A DNA stretch of 64,000 nt from DYRG01 sp041161065 (GTDB lineage: Bacteria > Pseudomonadota > Gammaproteobacteria > Beggiatoales > Beggiatoaceae): positions 101,606 to 165,605 of the forward strand of contig JBEAVE010000030.1 in NCBI GenBank assembly GCA_041161065.1, in the 5' to 3' direction. The translations under genes were made by a program, and so were the position numbers. This document shows, one piece after another, positions 61,724-64,000 of this stretch. Each line of letters begins with the position of its first letter. Position 1 is the first letter of the stretch. The notes beneath the pieces were generated by a model. That model saw only the letters and a program-made list of their open reading frames with translations, made no database searches and had not been told where the DNA came from.

Positions 61724-61993
61724 ATGAAAAATACATTTTATGTGCTCAGTTTCTTGAGTTTGTCCACCTTTGCAATTGAAACACCCCTTCAAACCCCACA
61801 ACACGATGCCGCCGCTAAACAAAAAGCCTTAGAACAACGCTGTGCACAATACGCCGTTCAAGCCAAAGTTCCTCAAAAAAAATTGAGCGTTTTTATGGCA
61901 GAATGTATGGCAAGTTTAAGTTTAAGCCCCCTTGAAGAAAACGAAGAAAACCCCATTTCAACTGAATCTCCCACCAAACCTAAAAAGCCATAA
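61724..61993 (+). CDS. Small secreted protein, PsiF-like segment, unknown function
   Basis: 89 residues with the strongest ribosome-binding site in this region (AGGAGG, eight bases before the ATG). A signal peptide (about 1-17) precedes the mature chain, which contains two cysteines in RCAQYAVQAKVPQKKLSVFMAECM, spaced like the single unit of PsiF-repeat proteins, and a Ser/Glu/Pro-rich tail ending KPKKP. I do not recognise a firm family. It lies 18 bases after cmoB and just before the DUF3108 gene, probably one transcript. Confidence 0.65.
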   Translation: MKNTFYVLSFLSLSTFAIETPLQTPQHDAAAKQKALEQRCAQYAVQAKVPQKKLSVFMAECMASLSLSPLEENEENPISTESPTKPKKP

Positions 61994-61997
61994 CAAC

Positions 61998-62717
61998 ATG
62001 AACAAAATAACTTGGATTTTCCTTTTCACTTTCTTTTCGTTATCCGCCATCGCAGAAACATGGACACCACCTTTATTTAAAGCAAAATACGCCATTTCTG
62101 CAATGGGTTTGACTGTCGCCGAAGGCACTCGAAATATCACTAAACAACCCGACGGAAGTTACCTTTTTCACACCTTAGCCAAACCAACCGGCATTGTGGG
62201 GATTTTTCGAGAAGATACCATTGAAGAAAATAGCCAGTTTTTATTTGAAAACCAACAGCTCAAACCCCTTTTGTACGAGTATAAACATCTCGATAACAAC
62301 AGAAACCCCAAAAAATATAAAAAGGTGGTGTTTAACTGGGCAGAAAATACCGCGCAAAGCATTGAAAATAAAAAACAATGGGCATTATCATTACAGCCCT
62401 CAACAGTGGATTTCTTATTATCTCAGATTGCGTTAATGCAGAGTTTAGGAATCGGAAAAAGAGGAGATCAAAACTATTTCATTGCTGATGAAGACGAAAT
62501 TAAGGCTTATACCATTCAATTTGAGAAAGAAGAAATCTTAGAAACCCCGTTAGGAAAATTGAAAGCATTAAAGTTTATTCGACGGGCAAAAAATCCTCAA
62601 CGTTATAGTAGTTTGTGGTGTGCTGTTGATTTGAAGTTTTTACCGATTAGAATTGAACACACTGAACCTAATGATCAAACCGTTACTGCAGAAATAAAAA
62701 GCCTCGACTGGCAATAA
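61998..62717 (+). CDS. DUF3108 domain secreted protein
   Basis: 239 residues from the ATG at 61998 (MNKITWIFLFTFFSLSAIAETW, a clean signal peptide); the frame extends 22 codons upstream into the preceding gene without family likeness. The DUF3108 pattern is visible: FKAKYAISAMGLTVAEGTRNI, PTGIVGIFREDTIEENSQF, STVDFLLSQIALMQSL and TPLGKLKALKFIRR. It is a beta-rich periplasmic or outer-membrane-associated protein of unknown function, often found in gammaproteobacterial envelope loci. Confidence 0.82.
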   Translation: MNKITWIFLFTFFSLSAIAETWTPPLFKAKYAISAMGLTVAEGTRNITKQPDGSYLFHTLAKPTGIVGIFREDTIEENSQFLFENQQLKPLLYEYKHLDNNRNPKKYKKVVFNWAENTAQSIENKKQWALSLQPSTVDFLLSQIALMQSLGIGKRGDQNYFIADEDEIKAYTIQFEKEEILETPLGKLKALKFIRRAKNPQRYSSLWCAVDLKFLPIRIEHTEPNDQTVTAEIKSLDWQ

Positions 62718-62729
62718 GGAGAAAATAGT

Positions 62730-62921
62730 ATGAAATGGACTGATTCACGCGATATTGCAATTGCTTTAATAGAAAAATACCCTGATCTTGATCCCAAAAC
62801 GATTAGTTTTCCAGATTTACATCGTTGGGTTTGTGAGTTAGAAGGTTTTGAGGATAATCCCAAACAATCGGGTGAAAAAATCCTCGAGGCAATTCAAATG
62901 TGCTGGCTTGAAGAAATCTAA
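62730..62921 (+). CDS. iscX: Iron-sulfur cluster assembly protein IscX
   Basis: 63 residues: MKWTDSRDIAIALIEKYPDLDPKTISFPDLHRWVCELEGFEDNP matches IscX/YfhJ across its whole length, including the acidic patch that binds IscS and ferrous iron. An AAGGAG site precedes it. It is separated from any iscRSUA-hscBA-fdx genes, which are not in the window. Confidence 0.93.
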   Translation: MKWTDSRDIAIALIEKYPDLDPKTISFPDLHRWVCELEGFEDNPKQSGEKILEAIQMCWLEEI

Positions 62922-62942
62922 TCACAAATAAGTGAAGAAAAT

Positions 62943-63551
62943 ATGATTATTCCGATTAGTTTAATTATTGCAGGTTATTTGTTGGGTTCGATTGCAAGTG
63001 CGGTGATTGTTTGTAAAATAATGGGATTGCAAGACCCGCGAACGTTGGGTTCTGGAAACCCGGGCGCAACTAATGTTCTGCGTCAAGGAAATAAAACCGC
63101 TGCGATATTAACATTGTTGTTTGATTTGCTTAAAGGAACGGTGGCGGTTTTGATTGCGCAGTGGTTGAGCAACGAAGTGTGGGTTTTAGCCAGTGTTTCG
63201 GTGGCGGCTGTGCTGGGACATTTGTTTCCCGTTTTCTTTAATTTTAAGGGAGGAAAAGGGGTTGCAACGGGGTTTGGTGTTTTCTTAGCATTATCGTGGC
63301 AAGTTGCTCTCTTACTGTTGATAACATGGTTGATGATTGCTTGGATTTTTCGGTATTCTTCGTTGGCGGCGATAATTACCTCGTTGTTTGCGCCGCTTTA
63401 TATGTTTTTCTTTAATCCCTCGTGGACGCTTATTTTTGCGACATTTTTGATGAGTGTTCTGATGATTTGGCGACATCAAAACAATATTATCAATCTGTTA
63501 CGTGGCACAGAACAAAAAATCGGCGCGCCCAAAATAGACAGCGTGAAATAA
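62943..63551 (+). CDS. plsY: Glycerol-3-phosphate acyltransferase PlsY
   Basis: 202 residues, integral membrane, about five helices. The three PlsY motifs are present: LGSIASAVIVCKI with GSGNPGATNVLRQGNK, GHLFPVFFNFKGGKGVATGFGVF, and IWRHQNNIINLLRGTEQKIG. It transfers the acyl group from acyl-phosphate to glycerol-3-phosphate in phospholipid synthesis. Last gene of the plus-strand run. Confidence 0.97.
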   Translation: MIIPISLIIAGYLLGSIASAVIVCKIMGLQDPRTLGSGNPGATNVLRQGNKTAAILTLLFDLLKGTVAVLIAQWLSNEVWVLASVSVAAVLGHLFPVFFNFKGGKGVATGFGVFLALSWQVALLLLITWLMIAWIFRYSSLAAIITSLFAPLYMFFFNPSWTLIFATFLMSVLMIWRHQNNIINLLRGTEQKIGAPKIDSVK

Positions 63552-63825
63552 ATGGATTGGGCAGTGATATAAAGCTGGGTGAAATTTTAAGGTAACCTAT
63601 TGAAATATAGACAGTGATCAAAAACAAGAGATGATTTTGCCTATTTTGTGTTTATTTTCAGTAAATTATAGATTTAACTAACATCTCAATTTGATCACTA
63701 CCCCCCCTATTTTCTCTCTAGCACTTTCATTGAATTAGGACGAGTAAATGGGAGTTTAGTCGGCACATTTATGAATAGTCCAAATTTGTCCCTGCGATAG
63801 CAACGTTATCCAAATCTCAAAATCG
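63552..63825. other. Gene-free stretch between plsY and the right-edge terminator
   Basis: About 270 bases with no open frame of note. It contains copy 2 of the 93-bp repeat (63610-63702), a short echo of its end (GGGCAGTGAT, 63558-63567) and a C7 run (63701-63707). I see no tRNA cloverleaf or recognisable housekeeping RNA. Confidence 0.6.
63610..63702 (-). repeat. 93-bp dispersed palindromic repeat, copy 2
   Basis: Same length as copy 1 and in the opposite orientation, with 79 of 93 bases identical. The terminal arms are better preserved here: AGTGATCAAA (63613-63622) and TTTGATCACT (63690-63699) are perfect, followed inward by GAGATG (63628-63633) and CATCTC (63682-63687). The whole can fold into one long hairpin. 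Confidence 0.85.
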
Positions 63826-63871
63826 ACATCGGTAACTTAGTAAAACAATGAACAGTTACCGATGTTTTTTT
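63826..63871 (+). terminator. Strong intrinsic terminator at the right edge
   Basis: ACATCGGTAACT (63826-63837), 16-base loop, AGTTACCGATGT (63854-63865), then T7. The twelve-base stem is perfect. The T-run is only on the plus strand, so it ends plus-strand transcription: either a long plsY 3' end or a separate small RNA. It may also shield the minus-strand gene that ends at 63883. Confidence 0.9.
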
Positions 63872-63882
63872 ATTTCTGCAAA

Positions 63883-63999
63883 TTAGACAGTCCACAAATC
63901 CATGAATTCATTGACGGCGGTGCTTTCTAATTTGGTTTGATCGGAGCAAATGTCGAGGATTTGTTTGCATTGTTTGGCAGACAAACGACCCGCTAAGTT
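63883..63999 (-). CDS. C-terminal end of an unrecognised protein (partial)
   Basis: The minus-strand frame entering from the right edge reads NLAGRLSAKQCKQILDICSD and then about 19 further residues to FMDLWTV before its stop at 63883. Only 39 residues are inside the window. I do not recognise the family. The codon usage looks coding, and its stop is 11 bases from the terminator's T-run. Confidence 0.5.
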   Translation of the reverse strand, partial: NLAGRLSAKQCKQILDICSDQTKLESTAVNEFMDLWTV

Positions 64000-64000
64000 A

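Noticed and set aside
63552..63825. 6S RNA or tmRNA candidate in the gene-free stretch
   Set aside because: No match to the conserved 6S bubble or tmRNA ends that I can recognise; explained mostly by the dispersed repeat.

Overview
The window reads as chromosomal DNA of an AT-rich, sulfur-oxidising, autotrophic gammaproteobacterium. It has a form II RuBisCO gene (cbbM) and a soxYZ pair. It also has gammaproteobacterial gene orders: nlpD-rpoS, rpsP-rimM-trmD-rplS, rpsF-rpsR-rplI next to dnaB, and rpsL-rpsG-fusA-tuf. A Beggiatoa/Thioflexithrix-like member of the Thiotrichales is my best guess; this is inference from gene content and base composition, not from a database match. Coding density is high. 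I found no tRNA, rRNA, CRISPR array, prophage or complete insertion sequence.

Layout. 1-3.1 kb: the end of tamB and a CobW-family GTPase. 3.2-9.5 kb (minus strand): murA-hisG, then the str operon (rpsL-rpsG-fusA-tuf) with its own strong sigma-70 promoter. 9.7-13.4 kb: a periplasmic-binding/PAS/PAS/GGDEF protein, apaH and moaB. 13.5-21.4 kb: a long plus-strand run of a four-LysM protein, nlpD-like, rpoS, tsaB, cobyrinate synthase, rimO, mtnB and a family 9 glycosyltransferase. 21.4-22.2 kb: soxYZ. 22.3-28.3 kb (minus): a tight operon algC-argB-ccmA-dnaX-bepA, in which dnaX is split by an A10 slippery run. 28.5-29.9 kb: cbbM. 30-36.7 kb: a goose-type lysozyme, rpmA/rplU, gltX, dsbC with a degenerate dsbC paralogue, and rplS-trmD-rimM-rpsP. 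36.9-44 kb: a histidine phosphatase, ubiH, dksA, xdhC, a bacteriophytochrome hybrid kinase, and rpoH under a perfect CIRCE element. 44-54.7 kb (minus): rpsF-rpsR-rplI, then a long operon dnaB-alr-DUF486-glrK-glrR-gspK-gspL-gspM. 54.8-63.6 kb (plus): orn, nnr, dnaG, a Cu/Zn permease with an HMA tail, an NlpC/P60-like lipoprotein, cmoB, small secreted proteins, iscX and plsY. The right edge holds a strong terminator and the end of an unrecognised minus-strand gene.

How the genes work together. Most are housekeeping genes for translation, replication and the cell envelope. The lifestyle signal is thiosulfate/sulfide oxidation (SoxYZ carrier) feeding CO2 fixation (CbbM), plus environmental sensing by light (phytochrome), ligand (SBP-GGDEF) and envelope state (GlrKR). 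Stress control is represented by RpoS, RpoH and DksA.

The observations most worth a second look are: the dnaX frameshift site; a 93-bp palindromic repeat present twice, one copy supplying the dnaG stop codon; a CIRCE operator in front of rpoH; a cmoB start codon placed directly after a terminator hairpin that also contains its only Shine-Dalgarno-like sequence; the degenerate DsbC paralogue; and the glrKR-gspKLM coupling. I did not find a convincing wholly new multi-gene system.
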